The position numbers and the translations under genes were made by a program. Below are positions 33,926 to 43,277 of a stretch of 64,000 nt of DNA, piece by piece. Source of the DNA: Burkholderia sp. Ax-1724. Lineage in GTDB: Bacteria; Pseudomonadota; Gammaproteobacteria; Burkholderiales; Burkholderiaceae. The stretch's first letter is position 1, and each line of letters starts with the position of its first letter. Under the pieces are notes generated by a model. It was not told where the DNA came from. It did no database searches and was given only the letters and a program-made list of their open reading frames with translations. Where the stretch lies: positions 264,795 to 328,794 of the forward strand of contig NZ_VWWL01000006.1 of assembly GCF_011752995.1 (NCBI RefSeq), written 5' to 3'.

Positions 33926-34468
33926 GTGTCCATCGCCCCTACTCGCCCGGCGCCCGTGCTCGGCCTGCATCACTTCGCCTGGCGCTGCCGCGACGCCGAG
34001 GAAACGCGTCACTTCTACGAAGACCTCCTCGGCCTGCCGCTCGTCCATGTGATCCGGCTCGACCACGTGCCGAGCACGGGCGAATACTGCCCTTACGTGC
34101 ACCTGTTCTTCGAAATGGCCGACGGCTCGAACATCGCCTTCTTCGATCTCGGCGACGCCACGGCCGCGCTGCCGTCGCCGAACACGCCCGCGTGGGTCAA
34201 TCACATCGCCCTGCGGCTCGGCGCGCCCGAACAGCTCGAAGCGATGAAGGCGCGCCTGCTCGAGCACGGCATCGACGTGCTCGGCGTGACCGACCATCAC
34301 TTCGTTCGCTCGATCTACTTTTTCGATCCGAACGGCTTGCGTGTCGAACTGACGGTGCCCGTCGCGCCCGCCGAGGAACTGGCAGGCTATAGAATGCGGG
34401 CCCGGCCGGCGCTCGACGCCTGGACCGCTGAAAAGAACCAGGCCGTTCCGGAGACACGCGGCGCATGA
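33926..34468 (+). CDS. VOC-family metalloenzyme (glyoxalase/dioxygenase superfamily)
   Basis: 180 residues from GTG 33926, behind AAGGAG. Two paired beta-alpha-beta-beta-beta modules. Potential metal ligands are H15 or H16 (LHHFAW), E63 (HLFFE), H93 (NHIAL) and E141 (RVELTVP), giving the H-E-H-E set of glyoxalase I-type isomerases rather than the 2-His-1-Glu set of extradiol dioxygenases. An isomerase or lyase role on a pathway intermediate is therefore more likely than ring cleavage (inference). Its stop overlaps the next ATG by 4 bp. Confidence 0.75.
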   Translation: MSIAPTRPAPVLGLHHFAWRCRDAEETRHFYEDLLGLPLVHVIRLDHVPSTGEYCPYVHLFFEMADGSNIAFFDLGDATAALPSPNTPAWVNHIALRLGAPEQLEAMKARLLEHGIDVLGVTDHHFVRSIYFFDPNGLRVELTVPVAPAEELAGYRMRARPALDAWTAEKNQAVPETRGA

Positions 34469-35820
34469 GCACGCTCAATTTCACGCATGATCCGGCGCGG
34501 CGCAGCTGGATCGAATCGGCGAATGCCGCCGACACCGATTTCCCGATCCAGAATCTGCCGTTCGGCACGTTCGAGCGCGACGGCGAACAGCGCACCGGCG
34601 TCGCGATCGGCGATCGTGTCGTCGATCTGCGCGCACTGCAGCGTATGGCGCTGCTCGACGGCGACGCGGCGCTTGCCTGCGCATCCGCCAGCGAGGCGAC
34701 GCTCAACGCATTGATGGCGCTCGACGCCCGCCATGCGAGCGCCCTGCGCGGCGCATTGTCGAACCTGCTGAAACACGACGCACTCGCGCGTGCGCGGCTC
34801 GAAGCGTCGCTCGATGCGGTGCTGCCGCGCATGAGCGAGGTGACGCCGGCGCTGCCTTGCACGATCGGCGACTACACGGACTTTCTGACCTCGTTGCATC
34901 ACACCGAGCGCCACGGCCGCTACAAGGGCCTCGCCGTGCCGCTGCCGCCCGCCTTCAAGTCGCTGCCGATCGCCTATCACGGCCGCGCGTCGTCGCTGCG
35001 CGCGAGCGGCGGCGAGGTACGGCGGCCGCACGGCCAGTATCGCGACGCGCACGGCAACGTGTGCTTCGGGCCCGCGCCGATGCTCGACTTCGAACTCGAA
35101 CTGGCCGCCGTGATCGGACGCGGCAACGCACTGACGCAACCCATTCCGGTCGACGAGGCACGCGCGCATATTTTCGGCTACTGCCTGCTCAACGACTGGT
35201 CGGCCAAGAGCATTCAATGGTTCGAGCAGGTGCTCGGACCGTTCCTCGGCAAGAGTTTTCATTCGAGCGTGTCGCCGTGGATCGTCACCGAGGAAGCGCT
35301 CGCGCCGTTTCGCAAGGCCCCGCCTCGGCGCGCGGCCGACGACCCCGCGATCCTGCCGCATCTTCACGGCGCACAGGACCAGCAGCACGGCGGCCTGCAT
35401 CTCGAACTGTTCGCGCATCTGTCGACGGCGGCCATGCGCCGCGAGCGCATCACGGCGGCGCGCATCACGCAGACTCACCTCGACAATCTGTACTGGACGT
35501 TCGCGCAGATGGTCGCGCATCACACGAGCAACGGCTGCAATCTGCGCACGGGCGACCTGCTCGGCAGCGGCACGATTTCAGGCGCGAGCGATGCCGCGCG
35601 CGCCTGCCTGACCGAACTGAGCGAAGCGGGCAAGCAGCCCATCGCGCTGCCGGGCGGCGAATCGCGCATCGAACTCGAAGACGGCGACGAGATCGTGCTG
35701 AGCGCGCGCGCGAGCGCACCGGGCGCCGTATCGATCGGCTTCGGCGAATGCCGCGGACGCATCGCGCCGGCCTTGCCCTACCCTCAACCGGCAGACGCCG
35801 CCGCGCACGGAGCGCACTGA
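34465..35820 (+). CDS. Fumarylacetoacetase (full-length FAH type)
   Basis: 451 residues, the size of true fumarylacetoacetases with an N-terminal SH3-like domain, not of the ~230-residue fumarylpyruvate hydrolases. FAH cleaves a C-C bond in a beta-diketo ring-fission product (fumarylacetoacetate to fumarate and acetoacetate). Metal-ligand motifs are seen in GDYTDFLTS (Asp), MLDFELELAAV (two Glu) and LNDWSAKSIQWFE (Asp); the catalytic His lies in LHHTERHG. No homogentisate dioxygenase is in the window, so either the ring-fission enzyme is elsewhere or the substrate is different. Translationally coupled to the VOC gene. Confidence 0.87.
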   Translation: MSTLNFTHDPARRSWIESANAADTDFPIQNLPFGTFERDGEQRTGVAIGDRVVDLRALQRMALLDGDAALACASASEATLNALMALDARHASALRGALSNLLKHDALARARLEASLDAVLPRMSEVTPALPCTIGDYTDFLTSLHHTERHGRYKGLAVPLPPAFKSLPIAYHGRASSLRASGGEVRRPHGQYRDAHGNVCFGPAPMLDFELELAAVIGRGNALTQPIPVDEARAHIFGYCLLNDWSAKSIQWFEQVLGPFLGKSFHSSVSPWIVTEEALAPFRKAPPRRAADDPAILPHLHGAQDQQHGGLHLELFAHLSTAAMRRERITAARITQTHLDNLYWTFAQMVAHHTSNGCNLRTGDLLGSGTISGASDAARACLTELSEAGKQPIALPGGESRIELEDGDEIVLSARASAPGAVSIGFGECRGRIAPALPYPQPADAAAHGAH

Positions 35821-35823
35821 ATC

Positions 35824-36588
35824 ATGACGACGCTCAACGGTTTCACGCAATTCGGCGACGGTCCGCATAAAGTCATCGTGCTGAACGGCTGGTTCGGCAG
35901 CTCGGTCGACTGGCACGCGCTCACGCCGGCACTCGATCCCGAGCGCTTCGGCTACGCGTTCTTCGACTATCGCGGCTACGGGCTGTCGCGCGAGATCGAC
36001 GGTGCCTTTAGCTTCGACGAAGTCGCCGGCGACGTGCTCGCGCTCGCCGATCATCTCGGCTGGCCGCGCTTCAGCCTGATCGGCCATTCGATGGGCGGCA
36101 TGGCGATGCAGCGCGTCCTGCTCGCCGCGCCGGAACGCATCGTGAAGATGGCCGGCGTATCGGCGGTACCCGCGTGCGGCTCGCGCATGGACGACACGCG
36201 TCTCGCGATGTTTTCCGCCGCCGTTGACGACGTCGCGAAGCGCGCGGGCATCATCCACTTTTCGACGGGCAGCCGGCACGCGGCGCGCTGGAGCGCCAAT
36301 CTCGCCCAGCAATCGCAACGCGAGTCGCGGCGCGAAGCGTTCGCCGCCTATCTGCCGCACTGGGCCACCGGCGACTTCGCCGCGCAGATCGAGGGCAACC
36401 CGACGCCCGTGAAGCTGTTCGTCGGCGAACACGATCCGGCCATCACCGTGGACCTGATGACGCGCACGTGGCTGAAGTGGTATCCCAACGCCACGTTGGA
36501 AAGCTTGCCCAATGCGGGACACTATGCGATGTACGAAGTGCCGGTGGCACTCGCCACCGCACTGGAGAACTGGCTCGCCGAGCCCTAA
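35824..36588 (+). CDS. Alpha/beta hydrolase
   Basis: 254 residues. The nucleophile elbow is GHSMGG (Ser ~91), the acid Asp is probably in VGEHDPA, and the catalytic His in NAGHYAMYE, completing the triad. The lid region (about 125-190) carries the specificity. Only 3 bp after the FAH stop, so same operon. It could hydrolyse an ester, lactone or C-C bond of a pathway intermediate; not assignable further. Confidence 0.85.
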   Translation: MTTLNGFTQFGDGPHKVIVLNGWFGSSVDWHALTPALDPERFGYAFFDYRGYGLSREIDGAFSFDEVAGDVLALADHLGWPRFSLIGHSMGGMAMQRVLLAAPERIVKMAGVSAVPACGSRMDDTRLAMFSAAVDDVAKRAGIIHFSTGSRHAARWSANLAQQSQRESRREAFAAYLPHWATGDFAAQIEGNPTPVKLFVGEHDPAITVDLMTRTWLKWYPNATLESLPNAGHYAMYEVPVALATALENWLAEP

Positions 36589-36699
36589 CGAACGAACCAA
36601 CGAACCAACGGACCGCCCATGCGGCAGTCAGGCATGCCCGTACGGACGCAGCGACGAACTGACGGACCAACGAACGACGGGCATGCCGCAGGAGACACT
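36589..36699. repeat. Short repeats and an inverted repeat between hydrolase and CoxM genes
   Basis: A run of CGAACCAA/CGGACCAA-type units (36590-36612, again 36660-36675) flanks the inverted repeat GGCATGCCCGT (36631-36641) / ACGGGCATGCC (36677-36687). GGAG for the CoxM gene follows immediately. The hairpin could modulate expression of the molybdenum hydroxylase genes or be a REP-like relic. Confidence 0.4.
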
Positions 36700-37503
36700 A
36701 TGTACGACACCACCTATCTGCGCGCGACCTCGCTGGCCGAGGCGGTCGGCTGGCTGCGCGAGCATGACGAAGCGCGGCCGCTATCGGGCGGCATGACCCT
36801 GATTCCCACGCTCAAGCAGCGCCTCGCGGCACCGTCGCATCTGATCGATCTCACGCGGATCGACGCGCTGCGCGGCATCGAGGTGCGCGGCGACGTCCTG
36901 CGCATCGGCGCGCTGACGAAGCACGCCGAAGTGGCGGGTTCGAACGTCGTGCGCGAGGCGATTCCAGCGCTCGCTCATCTGGCGAGCCTGATCGCCGATC
37001 CGCAGGTGCGCAACCGCGGCACGATGGGCGGCTCGGTCGCCAACAACGATCCCGCCGCTGACTACCCCGCCGCCGTACTCGGACTGAACGCACACGTCGT
37101 CACCTCGTCGCAGCGGCGCATTCCCGCCGACGCGTTTTTCATCGACACGTTCGAGACCGCGCTCGCCGCCGACGAACTGATCGTCGCGATCGAGCTGGCG
37201 ATTCCACGCCGGGCCGCCTATGCGAAGTACCGGCATCCGGCGTCCGGCTACGCGGTGGCCGGCGTGTTCATCGCGCAGTACGACGACGCGATGCGCGTCG
37301 CCGTGACCGGCGCGGGCGCCTCGGTGTTCCGCTGGTTCGACGCCGAGACCGCGTTGCAGCAGAACCTGGCGCCCGCGGCACTCGAACCACTGTCCGTCGA
37401 GCGCGACACGCTGCCCGACGACGACAACGCGTCCGCGCCGTATCGCGCGCATCTGATCGAAACTTATACCCGCCGCGCATTGCAGGCGCTGCTCGCGTCG
37501 TAA
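36700..37503 (+). CDS. Molybdenum hydroxylase, FAD-binding (CoxM-type) subunit
   Basis: 267 residues. Medium subunit of a xanthine-dehydrogenase-family enzyme. The FAD-binding motifs are SGGMTLIPTLK (near 30) and NRGTMGGSVANNDPAADYPA (near 108-128). It passes electrons from the [2Fe-2S] subunit to FAD and an acceptor. ATG 36700, behind GGAG, fits the family N-terminus (MYDTTYLRA...). The CoxS and CoxL genes follow after the CoxG-like gene. Confidence 0.92.
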   Translation: MYDTTYLRATSLAEAVGWLREHDEARPLSGGMTLIPTLKQRLAAPSHLIDLTRIDALRGIEVRGDVLRIGALTKHAEVAGSNVVREAIPALAHLASLIADPQVRNRGTMGGSVANNDPAADYPAAVLGLNAHVVTSSQRRIPADAFFIDTFETALAADELIVAIELAIPRRAAYAKYRHPASGYAVAGVFIAQYDDAMRVAVTGAGASVFRWFDAETALQQNLAPAALEPLSVERDTLPDDDNASAPYRAHLIETYTRRALQALLAS

Positions 37504-37530
37504 CGGCGCGCGCTCATCGAGGAGACAAGG

Positions 37531-37992
37531 ATGGAATTCACCGGATCGCAAACCATCGCGGCATCGCGCGAACAGGTATGGCAAGGACTCAACGACGCAG
37601 CCGTGTTGCAGGAATGCGTGCCTGGATGCGAGTCGTTCGAGGCCGATAGCGAAGACCAGTACAAGGCGGTCGTGGTGGCATCGGTCGGGCCCGTGAAGGC
37701 GCGCTTCAAGGGCACACTCGAACTGTCGGAACGCGACGCGCCGAACGGCTACCGGATCGTCGGCCAGGGCGAAGGCGGCATCGCGGGCTTCGGCAAGATG
37801 ACCGCCACCGTGACGCTCGCCGATGCCGAGGACGGCACGCTTCTGACCTACGTGGCCGAAGCGCAGGTCGGCGGCAAGCTGGCCCAGATCGGCTCGCGCC
37901 TCGTCACCTCGGTGGCGAACAAGCTCGCCGCCGAATTCTTCAAGCGTTTCAACGCGACGATGAGCGCGGCCAGCCAGAACGCCGGCCAATGA
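37531..37992 (+). CDS. CoxG-like SRPBCC-domain protein
   Basis: 153 residues of the CoxG family (START/SRPBCC fold): [18 protein letters not shown], and the [18 protein letters not shown] strand region. CoxG proteins accompany CO-dehydrogenase-type molybdenum enzymes, and are thought to help membrane association, quinone or substrate delivery. Sits between the CoxM and CoxS genes. GAGGAGA lies upstream of the start. Confidence 0.88.
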   Translation: MEFTGSQTIAASREQVWQGLNDAAVLQECVPGCESFEADSEDQYKAVVVASVGPVKARFKGTLELSERDAPNGYRIVGQGEGGIAGFGKMTATVTLADAEDGTLLTYVAEAQVGGKLAQIGSRLVTSVANKLAAEFFKRFNATMSAASQNAGQ

Positions 37993-38025
37993 GCGCTCCT
38001 CAAGCACAGGAAACACAGGTGAACC

Positions 38026-38535
38026 ATGGTTGAAGTCCAATTGCAGGTCAACGGCGCGGACGTCCGGCACGAGGTGCCCGACAACACGCTGCTGGTCGAA
38101 TTCCTGCGCGAGCACTTGCGCCTGACCGGCACGCACGTCGGTTGCGATACGAGCCAGTGCGGCGCGTGCACGGTCCATCTCGACGGTCATGCGGTCAAGT
38201 CCTGCACCGTGCTCGCCGCACAGGCGAGCGGCGGGCAGGTCGTTACGGTGGAAGGTCTCAACGCGCAGTGCGGCGGCAAGCTGCACCCGGTGCAGAACGC
38301 CTTCGTTCAATGCCACGGCCTGCAATGCGGCTTCTGCACGCCGGGCATGATCATGGCGAGCGCGTTCTATCTGCGCGAGGAACCGGCTCTCGACCAGGCG
38401 AGCATCAGCCACGCGCTGGAAGGCAATATCTGCCGTTGCACCGGTTACGTGAACATCATCGAGGCGGTTCGTCACGCGGCGCGCGAGATGTACCCCGATG
38501 CGCCGTTCGCGCGTACGGAGGCACACCCGTCATGA
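38026..38535 (+). CDS. Molybdenum hydroxylase, [2Fe-2S] (CoxS-type) subunit
   Basis: 169 residues. The plant-type ferredoxin cluster ligands are C40, C45, C48 and C60 ([17 protein letters not shown] ... KSC). The second cluster uses C101, C104, C136 and C138 (CGFCTPGM ... CRCTGY). Both clusters are complete. Electron-transfer subunit between the Mo site and FAD. Overlaps the CoxL ATG by 4 bp. Confidence 0.94.
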   Translation: MVEVQLQVNGADVRHEVPDNTLLVEFLREHLRLTGTHVGCDTSQCGACTVHLDGHAVKSCTVLAAQASGGQVVTVEGLNAQCGGKLHPVQNAFVQCHGLQCGFCTPGMIMASAFYLREEPALDQASISHALEGNICRCTGYVNIIEAVRHAAREMYPDAPFARTEAHPS

Positions 38536-40883
38536 TCGGCAAACCGATACCTCGCGTCGAAGACCAGCGCTTCGTCACCGGCAACGGCCAGTACACCGAC
38601 GATATCCACGTCGACGGACAGCTGCACGCGGCGTTTCTGCGCTCGCCGCACGCGCACGCGGTGCTGCGTTCGATCGACACCAGCGCGGCGAGCGAAGCGC
38701 CCGGCGTGATCGCGGTGCTGGTCGGCCAGCAGTATCTCGACGACGGCTTCCAGGGCATCGACCATGTACCGAATCCCGTCGATGCGGTCGACGCGACGAA
38801 GAAGGCCTTCCTCACCTCGCTGACGGGCTCCATCTTCAACCAGCTTCATCTGCCGCTGCCAGTCGATCGCGTGCGCTACGTCGGCGAGGCGATCGCCATG
38901 GTGATCGCGCAAACGCCGCAGCAGGCGCGCAACGCATCGGAGCTGATCGAGGTCGATTACGACCCGCTCGACGCCGTCATCAACGGCCACGACGCGCTGC
39001 GGCCCGAGGCGCCGCAACTGTGGGACGGGGCCCCCGGCAACCTCTGCTTCCAGACGCAGATCGGCGAGCGCAACGCGGCCCGCGAGATCATCGCGCGGGC
39101 CGATCACGTGGTACAGCGCGAGTTCCATCACAGCCGGCTCGTCAATTGCCAGATGGAGCCGCGCAGCGCAATCGGCGCTTACGACGCGGCCACGGATGCC
39201 TACACGCTGATCTCCGGCAGCCAGGGCGCCGTGCGCCAGCAACTGTGCCTCGCCGCCGCGCTGAAGGTGCCCACCGCGCGCCTGCGCGTGGTGTGTCCGG
39301 ATACGGGCGGCGGCTTCGGGCCGCGTTCGTTCGTCTACGTCGAGCAGTTGGCCGTGCTATGGGCCGCGCGCCGCATCGGGCGGCCGGTCAAATGGACCAG
39401 CGATCGCAGCGAAGCCTTCCTCGCCGATTACCAGGGACGCGATGCGATCATTCGCTCGACGATCGGCTTTTCGAAAGACGGCCGCATACTCGCCATCGAC
39501 AACGAATGGATCGGCAACGTCGGCGCGCACACGGTCTCCTATGTGCCGATGTCGAACGGCACGCGCATCATGACGACCGTCTACGATGTGCCGGTCGCCG
39601 CCGTGCACGTGAGCGCGGTGCTGAGCAACACGGTGCCGACGGCGCCGTATCGCGGCGCGGGCCGTCCCGAGGCGACGCATGTGATCGAGCGCATGCTCGA
39701 TCTCGCCGCGGCCGAACTGCGCATCGACCGCGCGGAAATCCGCCGCCGCAATCTCGTGCCGCACGACAAGCTGCCCTATCGCAGTCCGATGGGCCTCACG
39801 TACGACAGCGGCGACTTCGCGCGCAACATGGCGCGCGCATTGACGCTCGCGCAATGGGACAGCTTCGAGGCACGCCGCGCGCAGTCGCGCGCGAACGGAC
39901 GGCTGCGCGGCATCGGGCTTGCCAACTACATCGAGTCGCCGGTCGGCGCGCCGCGCGAGCGCATCGAGCTGACCGTGCGCACGGACGGCAGCGTCGATAT
40001 CGTGTCGGGCACGCAATCGACGGGCCAGGGCCACGAGACCACCTTTGCGCAGGTGATCGCGCATCATCTCGGCGTACCGATGGAAGCCGTCAAGCTGCGC
40101 ACCGGCGACACCGCGTTCGTGAGCGTCGGCGGCGGCAGCCACTCCGACCGCACGATGCGGCTGGGCGGCATGCTGCTCGTCGATACCGCGCAGCAGATCA
40201 TCGCCATCGGCAAGCAGGTGGCCGCAACGCTGCTCGACGCGGACGCCGCCGGCATTGCCTTCGCCGACGCCCACTTCACGGCGCCGGCCGGCGGCAAACG
40301 GGCGAGTCTCGCCGACATCGCCCGGCACGTCGCGCAGCACGGACTGCCCGGCGACCCGTCGCTCAGAAAGCTGTACGCCTGCGCGGAGGTCAACACGCGC
40401 GTGCCCGCGCATCCGACCGGCGCGGCCGTCTGCGAACTCGAGGTGGACCCCGACACCGGCATCGTGCAACTCGTCAACTACACCTCGGTCGACGACGTCG
40501 GCCAGCCGATCAACCCGCTGATCGTCGAGGGCCAGGTGCACGGCGGTCTCGCGCAGGGAATCGGCCAGGCGCTGTCCGAAGGCTTCTACGTGGACCGCGA
40601 GACGGGACAGGTGCTGACCGGCTCGTATATGGACTACGGCATGCCGCGCGCCGGCGTGATCCCGCCGCTCAACGTCGAGCTGACGGAAGACCCGACCCAC
40701 GGCAATCCGCTGCGCGTCAAAGGCGGCGGAGAAAGCGGCATCACGCCGGCCACGGCGACGATCTTCAACGCGCTGGCCGACGCGCTCCAGGAACACGGCA
40801 GCGACGAACTCGCGATGCCGGCCACGCCGAAGGTCATCTGGGAATACATTCATCGCGCACAAGGAGGCGCTCATGTCGACTGA
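38532..40883 (+). CDS. Molybdenum hydroxylase, molybdopterin-binding (CoxL-type) subunit
   Basis: 783 residues, catalytic subunit of a xanthine-dehydrogenase-family enzyme that hydroxylates an electron-poor carbon using water. Family motifs: TGNGQYTDDI near the N-terminus, DTGGGFGPRSFVYVEQ, TAPYRGAGRPEATH, TGQGHETTFAQV and VKGGGESGITPATATIF with the presumed base E734. The CO-dehydrogenase active-site loop (AYxCxFR) is absent: the equivalent region reads APYRGAGRPEA, so a heteroaromatic or aldehyde-like substrate is more likely than CO. XdhC (44488) probably inserts its sulfurated cofactor. Confidence 0.93.
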   Translation: MIGKPIPRVEDQRFVTGNGQYTDDIHVDGQLHAAFLRSPHAHAVLRSIDTSAASEAPGVIAVLVGQQYLDDGFQGIDHVPNPVDAVDATKKAFLTSLTGSIFNQLHLPLPVDRVRYVGEAIAMVIAQTPQQARNASELIEVDYDPLDAVINGHDALRPEAPQLWDGAPGNLCFQTQIGERNAAREIIARADHVVQREFHHSRLVNCQMEPRSAIGAYDAATDAYTLISGSQGAVRQQLCLAAALKVPTARLRVVCPDTGGGFGPRSFVYVEQLAVLWAARRIGRPVKWTSDRSEAFLADYQGRDAIIRSTIGFSKDGRILAIDNEWIGNVGAHTVSYVPMSNGTRIMTTVYDVPVAAVHVSAVLSNTVPTAPYRGAGRPEATHVIERMLDLAAAELRIDRAEIRRRNLVPHDKLPYRSPMGLTYDSGDFARNMARALTLAQWDSFEARRAQSRANGRLRGIGLANYIESPVGAPRERIELTVRTDGSVDIVSGTQSTGQGHETTFAQVIAHHLGVPMEAVKLRTGDTAFVSVGGGSHSDRTMRLGGMLLVDTAQQIIAIGKQVAATLLDADAAGIAFADAHFTAPAGGKRASLADIARHVAQHGLPGDPSLRKLYACAEVNTRVPAHPTGAAVCELEVDPDTGIVQLVNYTSVDDVGQPINPLIVEGQVHGGLAQGIGQALSEGFYVDRETGQVLTGSYMDYGMPRAGVIPPLNVELTEDPTHGNPLRVKGGGESGITPATATIFNALADALQEHGSDELAMPATPKVIWEYIHRAQGGAHVD

Positions 40884-41598
40884 ATCCATCGCTATTCGCC
40901 GTGAAGGGGCGCTGCTCGAAGTGGTGCTCGACAGGCCCGGGAACGGCAACCTGATCGACCAGGCGATGAGCGAGGCGATCATCGCCGCCGTCACCACGCT
41001 CGACGACGAGACCAGGCTCGTGCGCATCGTCAGCAGCGGCAAGGACTTCTGCAAGGGACGCCAGTCGCCGATGCCGCCCGCCGGCGCGAAGCCGTCGGCG
41101 GAAACCTTGCGCCGCGTGGTCGCGGCTCCGCCGCTCGCGCTCTACGACGCGCTGAAGGCCGTGCGCGTGCCGGTCGTGGCCGTCGTGCGCGGCGAGGCGA
41201 TCGGCGTGGGCTGCGCGCTCGCGGGGGTCTGCGACGTCGCGCTCGCCGCCGACGACGCGGTCTTCCAGATTCCCGAAATGGAACGCGACATTCCGCCGAC
41301 GCTCGTGATGTCGGCGCTGATCGGCCGCGTGCCCGTCAAGACGGTGGCGCATATGGTGTTGAGCCGCGCGCGGCTCTCCGCGCAGGAAGCGCTGACGGCG
41401 GGGCTCGTGAGCCGCGTCGTCGCGGCCGCCGCGCTCGACGCCGAAGCCACCGCGCTGACCGAAACGCTGCTCGGCTGCAGCGCGGTCACGCTGCGCGCCG
41501 TCAAGCAGTTCCTGCAGCTCGCGCCGGACATGTCCGACGCGGGTTCGAGCGGCTTTGCCGCCCACCTGGCGGCCACCGCGCTGTCGGCACGCTTCTGA
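40873..41598 (+). CDS. Enoyl-CoA hydratase/isomerase-family protein
   Basis: 241 residues of the crotonase fold; overlaps the CoxL gene by 11 bp. GKDFCKGRQ forms the first oxyanion-hole region and VRGEAIGVGCALAGVCDVALA the second. The position of the usual catalytic Glu pair reads IPEMERDIPPT. Members act on CoA thioesters, yet no CoA ligase is in the locus, so the CoA substrate must come from elsewhere, or the enzyme acts as a C-C or thioester hydrolase like other crotonase-fold members. Confidence 0.88.
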   Translation: MSTESIAIRREGALLEVVLDRPGNGNLIDQAMSEAIIAAVTTLDDETRLVRIVSSGKDFCKGRQSPMPPAGAKPSAETLRRVVAAPPLALYDALKAVRVPVVAVVRGEAIGVGCALAGVCDVALAADDAVFQIPEMERDIPPTLVMSALIGRVPVKTVAHMVLSRARLSAQEALTAGLVSRVVAAAALDAEATALTETLLGCSAVTLRAVKQFLQLAPDMSDAGSSGFAAHLAATALSARF

Positions 41599-41643
41599 GC
41601 GCTGCCGATCTCCACGCGCCCTCTCGCGCACAAGGACACGACA

Positions 41644-43209
41644 TTGAGACCCAAGACCCTCATCGCTTCAACCGCGCAAGGCGCGGAGCTGCCCGACCTC
41701 GAACGCTTCCGGCTGCGGCGTTTTCTCGAATCGCTCGACGCGACGGAACTCGAACGCCATGACGAACCGGTCGATCTCGCCGACGTCGCCGGCATCATGG
41801 AAGGCAATCCGCGCGCGGTCTGGTTCGCGCAACCGTCGGGCGGCGCTGTCTCGCTGGCGGGCAGCGTGGCCGCGAGCCGCTCGCGCCTCGCCCAGGCATT
41901 CGACACGACGCCCGGAGGGCTGCTCGAAACCGTGCGCGACCGTCTGCGCACCAAAGGCAAGCTCGTCGAGGTGAGCCGCGCACAGGCGCCCGTGCAGCAG
42001 GTCGTGCTGACCGGCGACGACTGCGATTTCACGGCGCTGCCCGTGCATCTGCAACACGATCTGGACGGCGCGCCGTATATTTCGGCGTCGATCGATTTCG
42101 CCGTCGATCCCGACACGGGCTGGACCAATGTCGGCATTCGCCGGCTGATGCTGCGCGGGCGCCGTACCGCGGGCATCGACCTCGTGGCGCCGTCCGATCT
42201 GCGCGCGATCTCGATGGCCCATTCGAAGCGCGGCGAGCGTCTGCCGATCGCCTTCGCGGTCGGCACACACCCGATCGACCACGTCGGCGCGACCATGCGC
42301 ATTCCCGCCGACGAACTGGAACTCGTCGCGGCATTGCGCGGCGCGCCGCTCGGCGTCGTCAAATGCGTGACCAACGATCTGCTCGTGCCGGCCGACGCGG
42401 AATTCATTCTCGAAGGCTATCTCGACGAGCGCGGCCACGCGGAACCCGAAGGACCGTATGGCGAGTTTCTCGGCTACTACGGCGGCATCAAGACGAACCC
42501 GGTCTTTCATCTGACGGCCATCACGCATCGCCAGGACGCCGTGTTCCAGACCTGCACGATCGGCGGGCGCACGATGGCGCGTACCGATACGGCGCAACTG
42601 GCCGCGCTGCGCACCGAAGTGACGGTATGGCGCGCGCTCGAAACGGCCGTGCGCGAAATCCGGGCGGTGTATGCGAGCCCGGCCACGGGCGGCATGTTCA
42701 ACGTGCGCGTCGCGATGCAGCAGCGCGTGCCCGGCGAAGCGCACAACGCGATCGCCGCCGTGTTCGCGTCGCTCGCCAACGTCAAGCACGTCTTCGTGGT
42801 CGATCCCGACATCGATATCTTTTCCGACGAACAGATGGATTGGGCGCTCGCCACGCGCTTCCAGGCCGATCGCGATCTCGTGATGCACAGCGGCATGCGC
42901 GCGATGCCGCTCGATCCGTCGCTGGCCGGTGCCGCTGTGACGGCCAAAGTCGGCTTCGATCTGACGCTGCCGCTGCTGCGCCCGGGCGAACAGCGCAATC
43001 TCGAACATCGCGTGCCGACGCCGCCCGCGCTCACGGGCACGCGCTTCGATTCGCTCGAAGCCGCGCTGGAACACGGCCCCAAGCGCTTCACCGAACTGAT
43101 GTCGGCAACGGGAACCCGCGACGGCCGCGAAGTCGTGCGCTGGCTCGAAGATACCGGCGCGAGGCGCGCGATCGTCCGCGACGAGGAAGGGCGGTATGCG
43201 TTTGCGTGA
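41644..43209 (+). CDS. UbiD-family prenyl-FMN-dependent decarboxylase
   Basis: 521 residues from TTG 41644, 8 nt after AAGGA. UbiD enzymes reversibly decarboxylate aromatic, heteroaromatic or unsaturated acids using prenylated FMN. The essential Glu pair is visible in PEGPYGEFLGYYGG (E269, E274) and the Arg in NVGIRRLML, matching the E-R-E triad of Fdc1/UbiD. It is the last gene of the rightward series and pairs with the UbiX gene at its head. Not the ubiquinone-pathway ubiD by context; specificity cannot be predicted by eye. Confidence 0.92.
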   Translation: MRPKTLIASTAQGAELPDLERFRLRRFLESLDATELERHDEPVDLADVAGIMEGNPRAVWFAQPSGGAVSLAGSVAASRSRLAQAFDTTPGGLLETVRDRLRTKGKLVEVSRAQAPVQQVVLTGDDCDFTALPVHLQHDLDGAPYISASIDFAVDPDTGWTNVGIRRLMLRGRRTAGIDLVAPSDLRAISMAHSKRGERLPIAFAVGTHPIDHVGATMRIPADELELVAALRGAPLGVVKCVTNDLLVPADAEFILEGYLDERGHAEPEGPYGEFLGYYGGIKTNPVFHLTAITHRQDAVFQTCTIGGRTMARTDTAQLAALRTEVTVWRALETAVREIRAVYASPATGGMFNVRVAMQQRVPGEAHNAIAAVFASLANVKHVFVVDPDIDIFSDEQMDWALATRFQADRDLVMHSGMRAMPLDPSLAGAAVTAKVGFDLTLPLLRPGEQRNLEHRVPTPPALTGTRFDSLEAALEHGPKRFTELMSATGTRDGREVVRWLEDTGARRAIVRDEEGRYAFA

Positions 43210-43227
43210 GCGGGGGTGAGTCTGCGG

Positions 43228-43277
43228 GAGCCGGGTCATGTCCCTCGGGTCATGACTCCCGGCTCATGACCCGGCTC
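43228..43277 (+). repeat. Long inverted repeat after the UbiD gene
   Basis: GAGCCGGGTCATG (43228-43240) and CATGACCCGGCTC (43265-43277) form a perfect 13-bp stem; the loop holds a further GGGTCATGACTCCC near-palindrome. No T-tract. It may end or attenuate the operon mRNA, or be an operator; it begins 18 bp after the stop codon. Confidence 0.55.

Noticed and set aside
33926..34468. Extradiol ring-cleavage dioxygenase
   Set aside because: The visible ligand pattern is H-E-H-E, as in glyoxalase I-like proteins, and the protein is shorter than two-domain extradiol enzymes.
36700..40883. Carbon monoxide dehydrogenase (coxMSL) operon
   Set aside because: The large subunit lacks the CODH active-site loop with the Cu-binding Cys, and the neighbours are aromatic-catabolism genes.
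31898..43209. Furoate / furandicarboxylate (Hmf) degradation cluster
   Set aside because: UbiX/UbiD, Mo-hydroxylase and crotonase genes fit, but no furoyl-CoA synthetase-type ligase is present and several other enzymes are unexplained.
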